64,000 nt of DNA from a bacterium (lineage in GTDB: Bacteria > Krumholzibacteriota > Krumholzibacteriia > JACNKJ01): NCBI GenBank assembly GCA_024231955.1, contig JAAEPZ010000538.1, forward strand, positions 124,001 through 188,000, read 5' to 3'. Of the stretch, positions 15,049 to 23,849 are shown piece by piece. Numbering within the stretch: the first letter of the stretch is position 1; each line of letters starts with the position of its first letter. The notes below the pieces were generated by a model, which searched no databases, was not told the DNA's origin, and was given only the letters and a program-made list of their open reading frames with translations. The translations under genes and the position numbers were made by a program.

Positions 15049-16572
15049 ATGAACGTGGCAGGCAACAGTCTCATCAAGATGGGTTGGGTCGCTGTCCTGG
15101 CCTATATGGCCGTGATCCTGTTCTTCGTCGTGCGCGGTTCGCGACGCAACAAAAGCATCAAAGACTATGCCCTGGGCAGCATGTCATTTTCACCCATAGC
15201 GGTGGGGCTGGCGCTCGCGGCCTCAATGACCAGCGCGGCCACCTTCATCATCAACCCGGGCTTCATCGCACTCTACGGTATCAGCGGCGTGATCTCCTAT
15301 GCCATCACGCTGCCGTTCGCCGCACTGCTGTCGTTGGTCATTCTGACGAAGGGCTTCCGCAAGCACGGCAGCAGCGTCAAGGCCTTGAGCATGGCGCAGT
15401 GGATGGGCACCCGCTACCGGAGCAAGGGGTTTTCGCTCTTTTTCGGTTTCCTGTCGCTCCTTCTGATCACATTCATCGTGTTGATCGTGGTGGGCCTGAC
15501 CAAGGTGATATCCAAGACGCTCGACATCTCCGAGCTCTACGCTCTCATCGGCATCGTCATCTTCATTTTCGGCTATATGATGTTCGGCGGCGCCAACTCC
15601 ATGGTCTACACCAACACGGTGCAGGCGTGCCTGATGCTGGTGGTGGCGTTCATCATGGTCGGCTCCGGCTATGAGCACTTCAGCGAAGGGGTGCACGGTC
15701 TGCTCGGCAAATTGCGGGCGATTGATCCCAATCTGGCCGGCACCACCAATACCGCGAGTTTCCTCTTCCGCGACTACTTCGAGATCATAGTGGTGCAGAT
15801 GATTGTCGGCGTGGCCATCGTCTGCCAGCCGCACATCATCACCAAATCGCTGCTTCTGAAAACCGACAGGGATGTCAACCGCTACCTCACGGTCGGCGTG
15901 ATCACCGAGATGATCTTTTTCGCCGTGGTCGTCACCGGACTCTACGCTCGGCTGACCTTCCCGGATCTCATCGCCAACGGCGCCGCGCTTAAAATGGACG
16001 GGATCATCACCGCCTATGTGCTGCATGAGTTGCCGGTGGTGATCAGCCTCGTCGTGGTGATGGGGCTGATCTCGGCGGGTTTGTCCACACTCGAAGGCCT
16101 GATCCAGTCGCTGGCCACCACCATCACAGCCGATCTCGTTACACCGTTGGGGGGGCGGCTGCTTCCCCCCGAAGGGGAGCGACGGGACAAGGCGCTGTTG
16201 ACGATCAACCGGTTGGCGATAGCGGCCCTGGCGGTCGTGGCGGCGATTCTGTCGTGGGATCAACTCGTCAATCCCAAGCTCAGTGTGGCGATCTTCGCGC
16301 AGAACGGCGTCTTCGCATACTTCTCGGCGGCCTTCGTACCCATTCTGTTCGGCATGTTCGTCAAGAACACCTCGCGGCTGGCCGTCTTCGTGGCCTCGGT
16401 CGCGGCTGTGGTCATCCACTTCAGCATGTACTACGGCAAGATCACCCTCCCCTTCACGCTGGCGACGGGGGAAAATCCCGGTGTAGCCGCAGCGGTGGCG
16501 ATCGTCGCTTCGGTCGCCATCGGCGGTGCAATTCAACTGATGCAGGGGGGGAGAGCGGATGTTCAGGCCTGA
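15049..16572 (+). CDS. Sodium:solute symporter (SSS family)
   Basis: 507 residues with about 13 hydrophobic segments. Features of the SSS (LeuT-fold) family are visible: IKDYALGSMSFSPIAVGLA, then ASMTSAATFIINPGF in the helix that lines the substrate and sodium site, and the later ITADLV after LSTLEGLIQSLATT. Family members import proline, pantothenate, acetate, sugars and other organic solutes with sodium. The gene begins 10 bp after the KAS III-like gene, and its 3' end overlaps the acyl-CoA ligase by 14 bp, so transport and CoA activation are likely coupled. A carboxylic acid substrate is the natural guess, but it is inferred from the neighbours. Confidence 0.88.
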   Translation: MNVAGNSLIKMGWVAVLAYMAVILFFVVRGSRRNKSIKDYALGSMSFSPIAVGLALAASMTSAATFIINPGFIALYGISGVISYAITLPFAALLSLVILTKGFRKHGSSVKALSMAQWMGTRYRSKGFSLFFGFLSLLLITFIVLIVVGLTKVISKTLDISELYALIGIVIFIFGYMMFGGANSMVYTNTVQACLMLVVAFIMVGSGYEHFSEGVHGLLGKLRAIDPNLAGTTNTASFLFRDYFEIIVVQMIVGVAIVCQPHIITKSLLLKTDRDVNRYLTVGVITEMIFFAVVVTGLYARLTFPDLIANGAALKMDGIITAYVLHELPVVISLVVVMGLISAGLSTLEGLIQSLATTITADLVTPLGGRLLPPEGERRDKALLTINRLAIAALAVVAAILSWDQLVNPKLSVAIFAQNGVFAYFSAAFVPILFGMFVKNTSRLAVFVASVAAVVIHFSMYYGKITLPFTLATGENPGVAAAVAIVASVAIGGAIQLMQGGRADVQA

Positions 16573-18055
16573 GACCGACTGGTTGAGCAAATGGGCGGCC
16601 TATACACCCGAGCGTCTGATGTTGCGCGATCATCCGCGCGACATCCGCTGGACATACGCCGACATGAACCGGCGAGCCTCCGCCCTGGCTGCGGCCCTGC
16701 GCGACGAATACGGCTTGAACAAGGGTGACCGTCTCGCGGTCTACTCGAAGAACCGCAGCGAATATGTCCTGCTGCTCTGCGCCTGCATCAAGCTGGGCGC
16801 GATTCTGGTGCCGTTGAATTTCCGGCTGACGCCGCGTGAGCTCGATGTTCTGCTTGGTGATTCGGCGCCGAAACTGTTCGTCTACGAACGGGACCTGGCC
16901 GAACGAGCGACGGAGTTGACGGCGTTGTCCGATTCGGTCGGCAGAGTGGAGATCGAGGAGCTGGAGCATTTCCTGGTCGCTTCGATCGACACAGCCGGTT
17001 TTACCGCGCCAGAGCCGGCGACCTTCGCTGACGTGGTCATGATCCTCTACACCTCCGGTACGACGGGATTGCCCAAGGGGGTGATGGTCAACCATCGCAT
17101 GCTCTATTGGAACTCCGTCAACACGGCGCTTCGTCTCGATCTCAACTCGCAGGACCATACGCAGAGCTTCGCGCCGTTTTTCCACACGGGCGGCTGGAAC
17201 GTGCTGTTCACCCCTTTCCTGCATACGGGTGCATCGCACACTCTGCTCGAAGGCTTCGACGCCGACCTGCTTCTCAAACTGATGGAGGAGGAGAGGACCA
17301 CCATCATGTTCGGCGTCCCGACCATGATGCAGATGATGGTCGACTCGCCGCTCTTCGAAAAGGCGGATCTCTCTTCGGTGCGCTATGCCGTGGTCGGCGG
17401 GGCCGCCATGCCGGTGCCGCTCATCAACACCTGGCATGGCAAGGGCGTGTTCGTCAGGCAGGGCTACGGTTTGACGGAGGTGGGGCCGAATTGCTTCTCG
17501 CTGCACCAGGATGAAGCCATCAGAAAACGGGGTTCCATCGGCTTCCCCAACTTCTATCTGGATACCCGGATCGTGAGCGACGACGGTGTCGACTGCGGCG
17601 TCGACGAGATCGGCGAGCTCTGGCTCCGCTCCGATGTCGTCACCCCCGGCTACTGGAACAGACCGGAGGAGACGGAGGCCGCCATCGAGGACGGTTGGTT
17701 CAAGACCGGCGACATGGTCCGCAGCGACGCCGAGGGGTTCCACTTCGTCATGGATCGCAAGAAGAACATGTTCATCAGCGGGGGGGAGAACGTCTACCCG
17801 GCTGAGATAGAGAGTTTTCTGGTTGGCCACGAGGCCATCCGGGAGGCGGCCGTGCTCGGCGTGCCCGACGACAGGTGGGGCGAAGTCGGCAAGGCCTTTG
17901 TCGTTCCGGAGGCGGGTCAGACCGTCACCGACAAGGATGTGCTGGCCTGGTGCGACGGCAATCTGGCCAGATTCAAGATTCCCAGATACGTGGTGCTCCT
18001 CGATGAGCTGCCGCGTAACGAGGCGGGAAAAATCGATCGATCGAAACTGCTTTAA
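16559..18055 (+). CDS. AMP-forming acyl-CoA synthetase/ligase
   Basis: 498 residues of the ANL superfamily. Visible motifs: the P-loop YTSGTTGLPKG (about residues 164-174), the aromatic/substrate region FFHTGGWNVLFTPF, YGLTEVGPN (about 302-310), GWFKTGDMVR and DRKKNMFISGGENVYPAEIE, and the C-terminal catalytic Lys in NEAGKIDRSK (about residue 492). It would activate a carboxylate with ATP and CoA through an acyl-adenylate. The YTSGTTGLPKG and GGENVYP wording fits medium- or long-chain acyl-CoA ligases, but the substrate cannot be read from sequence. It overlaps the symporter gene by 14 bp. Confidence 0.9.
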   Translation: MFRPETDWLSKWAAYTPERLMLRDHPRDIRWTYADMNRRASALAAALRDEYGLNKGDRLAVYSKNRSEYVLLLCACIKLGAILVPLNFRLTPRELDVLLGDSAPKLFVYERDLAERATELTALSDSVGRVEIEELEHFLVASIDTAGFTAPEPATFADVVMILYTSGTTGLPKGVMVNHRMLYWNSVNTALRLDLNSQDHTQSFAPFFHTGGWNVLFTPFLHTGASHTLLEGFDADLLLKLMEEERTTIMFGVPTMMQMMVDSPLFEKADLSSVRYAVVGGAAMPVPLINTWHGKGVFVRQGYGLTEVGPNCFSLHQDEAIRKRGSIGFPNFYLDTRIVSDDGVDCGVDEIGELWLRSDVVTPGYWNRPEETEAAIEDGWFKTGDMVRSDAEGFHFVMDRKKNMFISGGENVYPAEIESFLVGHEAIREAAVLGVPDDRWGEVGKAFVVPEAGQTVTDKDVLAWCDGNLARFKIPRYVVLLDELPRNEAGKIDRSKLL

Positions 18056-18083
18056 AAACTTGTCAATAACAGGAGGAAAGACG

Positions 18084-18584
18084 ATGAAATGGATGAAACT
18101 GATAGCCGCCATGACGCTGATCATGGGCCTGGTCGTGTTCCTGGGTTGCGGAGATGACGATCCTGCGGGTCTCGGCGATACGGCCGATCCTGAGCTCTGG
18201 GAGGGTGATTGGCTGAGTGCCGATGCCAACGTCGCCCCGATTCTGGTGACGCTCTTCAATCTCGACAGTGTCCGCGTTAGTTTTAACGAGAATATGACGG
18301 TCTCCCTGATGCAGCACGACACGATCACCGGAAACTGGACCACCGCCATGTTGGGAACCTATACGGTGACCGAGAGCGCGACCGGTGATATTCATGAGAT
18401 CTTTACCGATTATGATGACATCGATCAGGAAGGGATCATTCGCGTTGTCGAAGGTACGTCCGATGTTCTGACGCTCGAAGTGGTTCAGACCGGTATCGGC
18501 GCGGAAGTTCCCACGGTGGCCGGTGGATTCGGCTCGACGGCGATTGGTGATATCAATATCCAGACCTATGTGAGGGAAGATTAA
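18084..18584 (+). CDS. Small lipoprotein of the acyl-uptake cluster
   Basis: 166 residues. A type II signal ends at the lipobox VFLGC (Cys about residue 22), followed by GDDDPAGLGDT, a flexible acidic linker. The mature domain (about 130 residues) consists of predicted beta-strands (TVSLMQHDTITGNW, GTYTVTESATGD, DVLTLEVVQTG) and has the look of a lipocalin-like or beta-sandwich domain without a signature known to me. It follows the ligase by 28 bp with a strong AGGAGG site and is closed by the terminator at 18591-18622. It may bind the substrate at the outer membrane, by context only. Confidence 0.72.
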   Translation: MKWMKLIAAMTLIMGLVVFLGCGDDDPAGLGDTADPELWEGDWLSADANVAPILVTLFNLDSVRVSFNENMTVSLMQHDTITGNWTTAMLGTYTVTESATGDIHEIFTDYDDIDQEGIIRVVEGTSDVLTLEVVQTGIGAEVPTVAGGFGSTAIGDINIQTYVRED

Positions 18585-18590
18585 CCAAAG

Positions 18591-18622
18591 CGGATCCCCG
18601 CTTCGGTGGGGATCCGATTTTG
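18591..18622 (+). terminator. Intrinsic terminator after the small lipoprotein
   Basis: A 9-bp stem (18591-18599 with 18608-18616) and an 8-base loop, followed by ATTTTGTTG. It splits the cluster: regulator to lipoprotein before it, outer-membrane barrel and hydrolase after it. Read-through is possible because the next gene starts only 37 bp later. Confidence 0.75.
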
Positions 18623-18658
18623 TTGTCGCTATGACTTCCCTTCGAACCGGGAGCGAAT

Positions 18659-20200
18659 ATGAAACGGCTGATACAAGTTTTGGGATTGATGCTTCTCTTT
18701 GCGATGCCGGCCTGCGCGGCCGAAGAGGAGGAGTTTGTCGAAAAGAGGGATGTACCCGAGATCAAGGAGTTCACCTTCATCGGCTACTACTTCATGCGGT
18801 CGGAGATGGGCAATGTCGCGCCGACGAACGAATTTCTGAAGGGGCAGGTGGTCGGCAGAATATTCGGCGGCAACACGACGAATACATCGGACAAGGTCTC
18901 CCGCTTCACGGAGCAGCGCTTTCTGCCGATGATCACCTACTCGCCCCGCCTGTTCAACGGCTGGGCCAAAATGCGCATGGCCTTCGAGTTCGACTGGACC
19001 TGGGGAGACGCCAACTACGGCGCGGGCGGCAACTTCGGCGGCGCTTACGGAGCCGATTTTGTGAACATGCAGACGCAGAATCTGTTCATCGAGTTTCGCC
19101 CGCGGAAAAACATCTTCATCAATGCCGGACTACTGCGATTGTACGACAACGTCCGTGTTCCCTATTACACGTTCAAGGATGATCTGACCTACAAGGGTTA
19201 CCGCCTGTCGCTGTTCGGCTCCGATGCGACGGGCATCAGCGCGCACTGGTTCTTTGCTCAGAATCAGCGGGTGAAGGCGGGCGTTTACCAGCTCTACGAG
19301 AACAATGTGGAGCATGACGACGATGTGAATCTCTTTGAGTTGGACTATGAACGGGATCTGGATATCGATACTTCGGTTGGGATGTCGGTTCACGCCATTC
19401 GCGATCACGCCAACGGAGAGGGGGGCGTCTCGGTTCTCGGACAGGGGCTCAACTCAAGTCTCAGCAATTACAATGGTGTAGGCAACTTCGATCTCGGATC
19501 GGAGGACTACAAGGCCAACGTCTTCTGGCTGGGGAGTCACTTCCATTCGGATCCGCTGCTCAAACAGGGCCGGTTCGGCTGGTCCGGATTCGCCATCTGG
19601 AATACCGGTTCGGTCACCACGGCAACCCGGGATATCAGCATCAATGGACTTGCCGCCAATCTGCGCATCGCCCGCCGATGGGGCACTTGGCACGAGGATC
19701 AGATCTCATGGGATTGCATTTTTACGACGGGTGACAAGAACGGTTCAAGCGACGACACCTACAATGGTTTCCTGACCGGAAACAACTGGACTGCGCCCGG
19801 CGCGGTGTTCATCAGTCACGGGCTCTACCTGCTCCTGCCGCACGGTAATGTCGTCAACCGCTTCAATGCGGCAACAACGGATATCCAGAACATCGGACTC
19901 GGCCTTGAGGCCGCTTCGCTCTCCGTGTCCAAGGAGCTGGTGCCCAACAAGTGGAAGATCAAGGCCGCGGTCGGCCATGGGCGCTCGTTCGAGACGAAAA
20001 CCGACATGGGGAGCACCATCGGCACCGAACTCAATCTCAACCTGCGCTATCGGCCCAAAGTCTTCATGGATCTTGAGCTGCACGCCGCCTATCTCTGGCT
20101 GGGCGACTTCTACGATTCACCCGAAGTGAACGGCGGCGTCGATTACAGGCCGGATAATCCATGGACCATCTTTGCCACTGTCAAGTGGATCATGTTTTAG
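18659..20200 (+). CDS. Outer-membrane beta-barrel protein (porin-like)
   Basis: 513 residues. The signal peptide (LIQVLGLMLLFAMPACA) is followed by an acidic linker (EEEEFVEK). The remainder alternates short amphipathic beta-strands and ends in the aromatic VKWIMF, the usual C-terminal signature for BAM-assisted insertion. There are many Gly/Asn-rich turns (GAGGNFGGAYG, NGSSDDTYNG). It resembles general or carboxylate-selective porin-like proteins in layout, but no named family was recognised. It lies between the acyl-ligase part and the alpha/beta-hydrolase lipoprotein, and so could let the cluster's substrate across the outer membrane. Confidence 0.78.
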   Translation: MKRLIQVLGLMLLFAMPACAAEEEEFVEKRDVPEIKEFTFIGYYFMRSEMGNVAPTNEFLKGQVVGRIFGGNTTNTSDKVSRFTEQRFLPMITYSPRLFNGWAKMRMAFEFDWTWGDANYGAGGNFGGAYGADFVNMQTQNLFIEFRPRKNIFINAGLLRLYDNVRVPYYTFKDDLTYKGYRLSLFGSDATGISAHWFFAQNQRVKAGVYQLYENNVEHDDDVNLFELDYERDLDIDTSVGMSVHAIRDHANGEGGVSVLGQGLNSSLSNYNGVGNFDLGSEDYKANVFWLGSHFHSDPLLKQGRFGWSGFAIWNTGSVTTATRDISINGLAANLRIARRWGTWHEDQISWDCIFTTGDKNGSSDDTYNGFLTGNNWTAPGAVFISHGLYLLLPHGNVVNRFNAATTDIQNIGLGLEAASLSVSKELVPNKWKIKAAVGHGRSFETKTDMGSTIGTELNLNLRYRPKVFMDLELHAAYLWLGDFYDSPEVNGGVDYRPDNPWTIFATVKWIMF

Positions 20201-20208
20201 GGGAAGTC

Positions 20209-21159
20209 ATGAAATACCTGATTCTGATACTCATTGGAGTTGCTGCACTCATGTCTCTCGAAGGTTGTTCCGGTTCGCACTTCTACGACCTGCCGACCCT
20301 GGAGTTTGACCAGGTGGATTACGGGTTTCCGACCAGCACCAAAATGATCCGCAATATCAAGGTCGCCTATATCGAGCAGGGTCGGGGGAGGGAGACTCTC
20401 CTTTTGGTCCACGGTCTGGGCTCCAACGCCAAGGGTTGGCTGAAGAATATACCGGCCTGGGCCGAGCGGTATCGTGTAATCGCCGTGGATCTGCCCGGCT
20501 ACGGCAAGTCGGACAAGGGCTACTACGAGTATTCCATGTCCTTCAATGCCGAAGTGCTCTTTGAGCTGATGGACGAATTGGATATTGAGCGTTTTTCCGT
20601 CGTCGGCCATTCAATGGGCGGACAGATCGGCATGCACATGGCCCTGCAGCGACCTGAGCGTCTGCAGCGACTCGTACTCATCTCCCCGGCGGGCTTCGAG
20701 CGGTTCGAGGAGGGGGAGGGCCAGTGGCTGGAGCGGGTGATGACGCCGGAGCTGGTGCAGGACACACCCATCCGCAACATCGCCGTCAACCTGAAGTTGA
20801 ATTTCTACGACAAGGGGATCGACGCGGATTTCATGATCGCCGATCGCATTCAGGTGCGTGGGGCCGGGGATTTCGATCGTTACTGCTATGCCGTCTCGAA
20901 GAACGTGGCCGGGATGATCAACGAGCCCGTCTGGGACAAGCTCGAACGGATCATAACGCCGACTCTGATCATTTTCGGCGAGAACGACGCCTTGATCCCC
21001 AATCCCTACCTGCACGGTGGTTTGACGAAAGAGATAGCCGCCATTGGTGTCGGGGCGATTCCGAACAACCAACTGCTCCTGGTGCCCGAGTGCGGTCACT
21101 TCGCGCAGTATGAAAAGGCGGAGGAGACCAACCGGAGCGTGCTGGATTTCCTCCGCTGA
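20209..21159 (+). CDS. Alpha/beta-hydrolase lipoprotein
   Basis: 316 residues from the ATG at 20209 (site AGGGGAAG). A lipoprotein signal ends at the lipobox SLEGC (Cys about residue 20). The hydrolase fold is clear: oxyanion region LLLVHGLGSNAKGW, nucleophile elbow VVGHSMGGQIG (Ser), Asp in IIFGENDALIP and His in VPECGHFAQYE. All three catalytic residues are present. Family members hydrolyse esters, lactones or related bonds; the lipid anchor places this one at the periplasmic or outer face. It ends the porin-hydrolase pair and is followed by a strong terminator. An extracellular ester or oligomer substrate for the upstream cluster is inferred. Confidence 0.85.
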   Translation: MKYLILILIGVAALMSLEGCSGSHFYDLPTLEFDQVDYGFPTSTKMIRNIKVAYIEQGRGRETLLLVHGLGSNAKGWLKNIPAWAERYRVIAVDLPGYGKSDKGYYEYSMSFNAEVLFELMDELDIERFSVVGHSMGGQIGMHMALQRPERLQRLVLISPAGFERFEEGEGQWLERVMTPELVQDTPIRNIAVNLKLNFYDKGIDADFMIADRIQVRGAGDFDRYCYAVSKNVAGMINEPVWDKLERIITPTLIIFGENDALIPNPYLHGGLTKEIAAIGVGAIPNNQLLLVPECGHFAQYEKAEETNRSVLDFLR

Positions 21160-21187
21160 ATCCGCGTGACATGACGAAAGATGATCA

Positions 21188-21219
21188 GGCGGAGAAACCG
21201 GTGTTTCTCCGCCTTTCCG
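21188..21219 (+). terminator. Intrinsic terminator after the hydrolase lipoprotein
   Basis: A perfect 11-bp stem (21188-21198 with 21203-21213), a CGGT loop and a following TTTCC. It closes the acyl-uptake cluster. Confidence 0.8.
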
Positions 21220-21354
21220 TTTGGGCGGCACCCTGTCCCTAAAACGCGCAACCACTCCCGGGCAATTCCGTCATTCAACGCTTGCCGTTTTCGGGGGAGA
21301 GGGCCATTATTTAGGTTCCTGCACGGAATACTTGTGCCACGAGGAGGTCCTCCT

Positions 21355-22044
21355 ATGAAAATCAATCTGCGTCATTTTACCTGCTTGTTCGTCTGCCTGA
21401 TTCTGTCCGCGTCGATCGCGCAGGGCGATGCGTTTCAGGATCCGAACATGTCCAAACAGTCCTATCGCCACCTGGAGTGGAATCTCGGTGTGAGCGCGGG
21501 CGGCAGCTTCTTCGCCACGGAACACGACACGGGCGTGTTCTATGAAGAGGGCGACTACTCGCAGGAGCGCGAGGGTTTCATCACCGGCAGCTTGAATGTC
21601 GGTTACGGCGTCGCGGCGAACATGGTCTTCGGTGTCGAGGGCGGTTTCTGGCCCGGCTCCTTTGACGGCGAGAATGGCGAGGAGAGGTGGAGTGTTTTGT
21701 TCCTCGCCGCCAAACTCAAGTTCTACCCCGGCACCTCCAGCCTGTGCATCGATGTCGCCGCCGGGTTCGCCTTCGCGAAGGGTGAGATGGAGCCTACCAT
21801 CTCCGCGCCGGTCCCCCTGACCGACGAGGTCAGCAAGACCGCGCCCGCCATCAGGATCGGCGCCGGTTGGGAGTGGCGCGTGCCGCTTGAGGACAAGATC
21901 ATCACCATCGGCCCCAGCGTCGGCTACAACTATATCCTGATGGGTGACGACCTGACCGCCAACGCCATCACCTTCGGCGTCACATTTCAGTGGTACTCCA
22001 ACAATCGGGAGACCAATCGCTACTTCCACGAGAACCGGGGATAG
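21355..22044 (+). CDS. Small outer-membrane beta-barrel protein
   Basis: 229 residues from the ATG at 21355 (site GAGGAGG); the frame is open upstream without a usable site. The signal peptide is LFVCLILSASIAQG. The mature part shows about eight alternating strands with tight turns (WNLGVSAGGSFFAT, GSLNVGYGVAANMVFGVEGGF, LFLAAKLKFYPG, APAIRIGAGWEWRVP, ITIGPSVGYNYILMG, AITFGVTFQWY), as in OmpW/OprF-N-like or opacity-type eight-stranded barrels. A hydrophilic tail (NRETNRYFHENRG) follows the last strand. The next gene begins 4 bp downstream, so a methyltransferase is co-transcribed, which has no obvious functional link. Confidence 0.72.
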   Translation: MKINLRHFTCLFVCLILSASIAQGDAFQDPNMSKQSYRHLEWNLGVSAGGSFFATEHDTGVFYEEGDYSQEREGFITGSLNVGYGVAANMVFGVEGGFWPGSFDGENGEERWSVLFLAAKLKFYPGTSSLCIDVAAGFAFAKGEMEPTISAPVPLTDEVSKTAPAIRIGAGWEWRVPLEDKIITIGPSVGYNYILMGDDLTANAITFGVTFQWYSNNRETNRYFHENRG

Positions 22045-22048
22045 ACAC

Positions 22049-22687
22049 ATGGCGAAGTGCGGTGACGATTGCAGGGGTTACGACTGGTTCGAGAGGATCT
22101 ACACGGAGGCGGCCGGTGAAGCAGACAAGGTGCCCTGGGCCGATCTCAAGCCCAACCGCTGGCTGGTCGAGTGGCTCGATACTCGGGCAATCGAGGGTGA
22201 CGGTCGTTCGGTCCTGGTCGTCGGTTGCGGACTCGGGGATGATGCCGAGGAGCTGAGCCGTCGGGGATTCCAGGTCACCGCCTTCGATATTTCACCGACC
22301 GCGCTCACCTGGTTGCGGGAGCGGTTTCCCGACTCGCGGGTGGAGTACCGCCGGGCCGACCTGTTTGCGCTTCCGGCTGAATGGCTGGGGAGCTTCGATC
22401 TGGTCGTCGAGATCTATACGGTGCATGCGCTGGAGGCGGAGTTGCGGCCTGCGGCCATGCGAGCCGTGGCCGCGGGCGTGCGCCCGGGGGGTGACCTCTT
22501 TTTCCTCTGCCGAGGCCGGGATGCGGGACCGGCGCCGCCCGGGCCGCCTCACCCCCTGAGTCGCGATGAGCTGTCGCCGCTTGTGGCCTCCGGTCTGGAG
22601 ATCCGTACTTTTGAGGATCTCATCGACGACGAAGCCGATCACTCCGTCCGCCGCTTCCGTATGCATTACCTGAAACCCCGGGCGTGA
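22049..22687 (+). CDS. SAM-dependent methyltransferase, TPMT-like
   Basis: 212 residues. Class I methyltransferase fold: motif I is SVLVVGCGLGDDAEELSRRG, motif II region VTAFDISPTAL, then DLFALPAEWLGSFDLVVEIY (motif IV region). The start (VPWADLKPNRWLVEWL) is similar to thiopurine-methyltransferase-like bacterial proteins that modify small thiols, halides or metalloids. The substrate is unknown. It is coupled to the barrel gene by only 4 bp and followed by a long hairpin. An N-terminal Cys pair (KCGDDCRGYDW) precedes the domain. Confidence 0.82.
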   Translation: MAKCGDDCRGYDWFERIYTEAAGEADKVPWADLKPNRWLVEWLDTRAIEGDGRSVLVVGCGLGDDAEELSRRGFQVTAFDISPTALTWLRERFPDSRVEYRRADLFALPAEWLGSFDLVVEIYTVHALEAELRPAAMRAVAAGVRPGGDLFFLCRGRDAGPAPPGPPHPLSRDELSPLVASGLEIRTFEDLIDDEADHSVRRFRMHYLKPRA

Positions 22688-22691
22688 CTTC

Positions 22692-22735
22692 GGCGCCCTA
22701 TTGCGACCCGGTGGGGGCGCAATAGGGGGGGCGCC
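22692..22735. terminator. Hairpin between convergent genes
   Basis: GGCGCCCTATTGCG pairs with a downstream CGCAATAGGG...GCGCC arm, with a 4-base bulge, between the genes ending at 22687 (+) and 22750 (-). There is no clear T run, so termination is inferred from position and stem strength. Confidence 0.5.
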
Positions 22736-22749
22736 CTCAATCGGAATAA

Positions 22750-23826
22750 TCAGGCATCTTCGGGCAGATGGATGCCGAAGGTGCAGCGGTCGTCCCCCTT
22801 GAGAATCGATTCGATAACCTCGACCTCCACCGGCTGCCCCAGGATACCCTCCCAGAGACGACCGTAGAACCCGCCGCCGCAATGACAGTAGGTATCCGAG
22901 ATCCGGAGGCCGGTGCGGATCGCCTCCTTGATCATGGGGCAGTGACAGTAGCTGGCGCCGCGGGCATTCTCATCTTCGGCGCTCAGCCAGCCGCCGGCAT
23001 CATGAGCGATCTTGGTGCAGTAGATGACGCCGCCCTCGCGCCAGGGGGGCGAATAGAAATGGGGCGCGCTCCAGCGCTGATCCCTGCCCAGATGGTACAG
23101 CACCTCGTCGACGCTCTCCGTCTCCTCGTAGACCTTGCGCATCTTGTCGATCCGCCACTGCGGAAAACGGTGTGCGCAGGCGGCCATGATTGCGGCGCGT
23201 TCAGTCGGGTCGGCGATGGCCCCGTCGAGTCGGTCAACCATCTCCCCGGCCCAGCAGCTCTTGATCGTCGGCGCCGTCTCCTCGGTCAGATTCTCGCTGC
23301 CGGTCATGATGCTCCGCCGGGTCTCTTCGTCGACCACCCTGTCCAACCCCTCGGCCAGACGGTTCAACCAGACTGGCATCAGGCTGGCCGCCTGGATTTC
23401 GGTGACGTACTTGTCGGCATCCTCCCCATGTTCGACCTCATCCTCGATCCGTACTTCGCGGAAGGGGGGAGCGGCGACACTCATATTGCCGGTGTGAAGC
23501 AGCTTCCAGAACCGTTCCCAGACTTGGGGCAGTATGTTGTGCGGTCCGGTGTGGGTGATGGTCAACATTTCGCCGCCCTCAAGCTGACGGCATTCCAGCC
23601 CCTCGGCCGCAAACGTTTCTGATACGGGCAGGCAGAGTTCGACATCCCAGCCGTATTCCTGCAGGCCGCCGTAGAAGAGGTAGATGGCCTTGCCGCAAAC
23701 CCGATCGCCTGCAGCGCTGCGCAGTTTCTCCAGCCGTCCGACGATTTCATCGTAGCTGCCGAGATAGCGGACGGCTGCGACCAGTTGGGGTTGGACCTGC
23801 TTGCGAATGAGTTCGGGAGCGGACAT
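22750..23826 (-). CDS. GyrI-like domain fused to Cys-rich DUF6144-like domain
   Basis: 358 residues from the ATG at 23826; the longer open frame upstream overlaps the pspC-like gene in another frame. The N-terminal 150 residues resemble the GyrI-like (AraC effector-binding) small-molecule domain (YLFYGGLQEYGWDVELCLPV, LEGGEMLTITHTGPH). The C-terminal half holds repeated Cys/His motifs: YCTKIAHDAGGW, SYCHCPMIKEAI (about 291-302), TYCHCGGGFYGRLWEGILG (about 310) and a closing GDDRCTFGIHLPE, typical of 4-vinyl-reductase/DUF6144-type modules. The Cys-His pairs could bind a metal or cofactor. The combination suggests ligand sensing or turnover; no named function. Confidence 0.68.
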   Translation of the reverse strand: MSAPELIRKQVQPQLVAAVRYLGSYDEIVGRLEKLRSAAGDRVCGKAIYLFYGGLQEYGWDVELCLPVSETFAAEGLECRQLEGGEMLTITHTGPHNILPQVWERFWKLLHTGNMSVAAPPFREVRIEDEVEHGEDADKYVTEIQAASLMPVWLNRLAEGLDRVVDEETRRSIMTGSENLTEETAPTIKSCWAGEMVDRLDGAIADPTERAAIMAACAHRFPQWRIDKMRKVYEETESVDEVLYHLGRDQRWSAPHFYSPPWREGGVIYCTKIAHDAGGWLSAEDENARGASYCHCPMIKEAIRTGLRISDTYCHCGGGFYGRLWEGILGQPVEVEVIESILKGDDRCTFGIHLPEDA

Positions 23827-23849
23827 GGCGTCTCGTTTCGGTTGGGCCG

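Noticed and set aside
16454..18349. Open frame of 631 codons on the minus strand across the acyl-CoA ligase
   Set aside because: It mirrors the ligase, which has every ANL motif on the plus strand.
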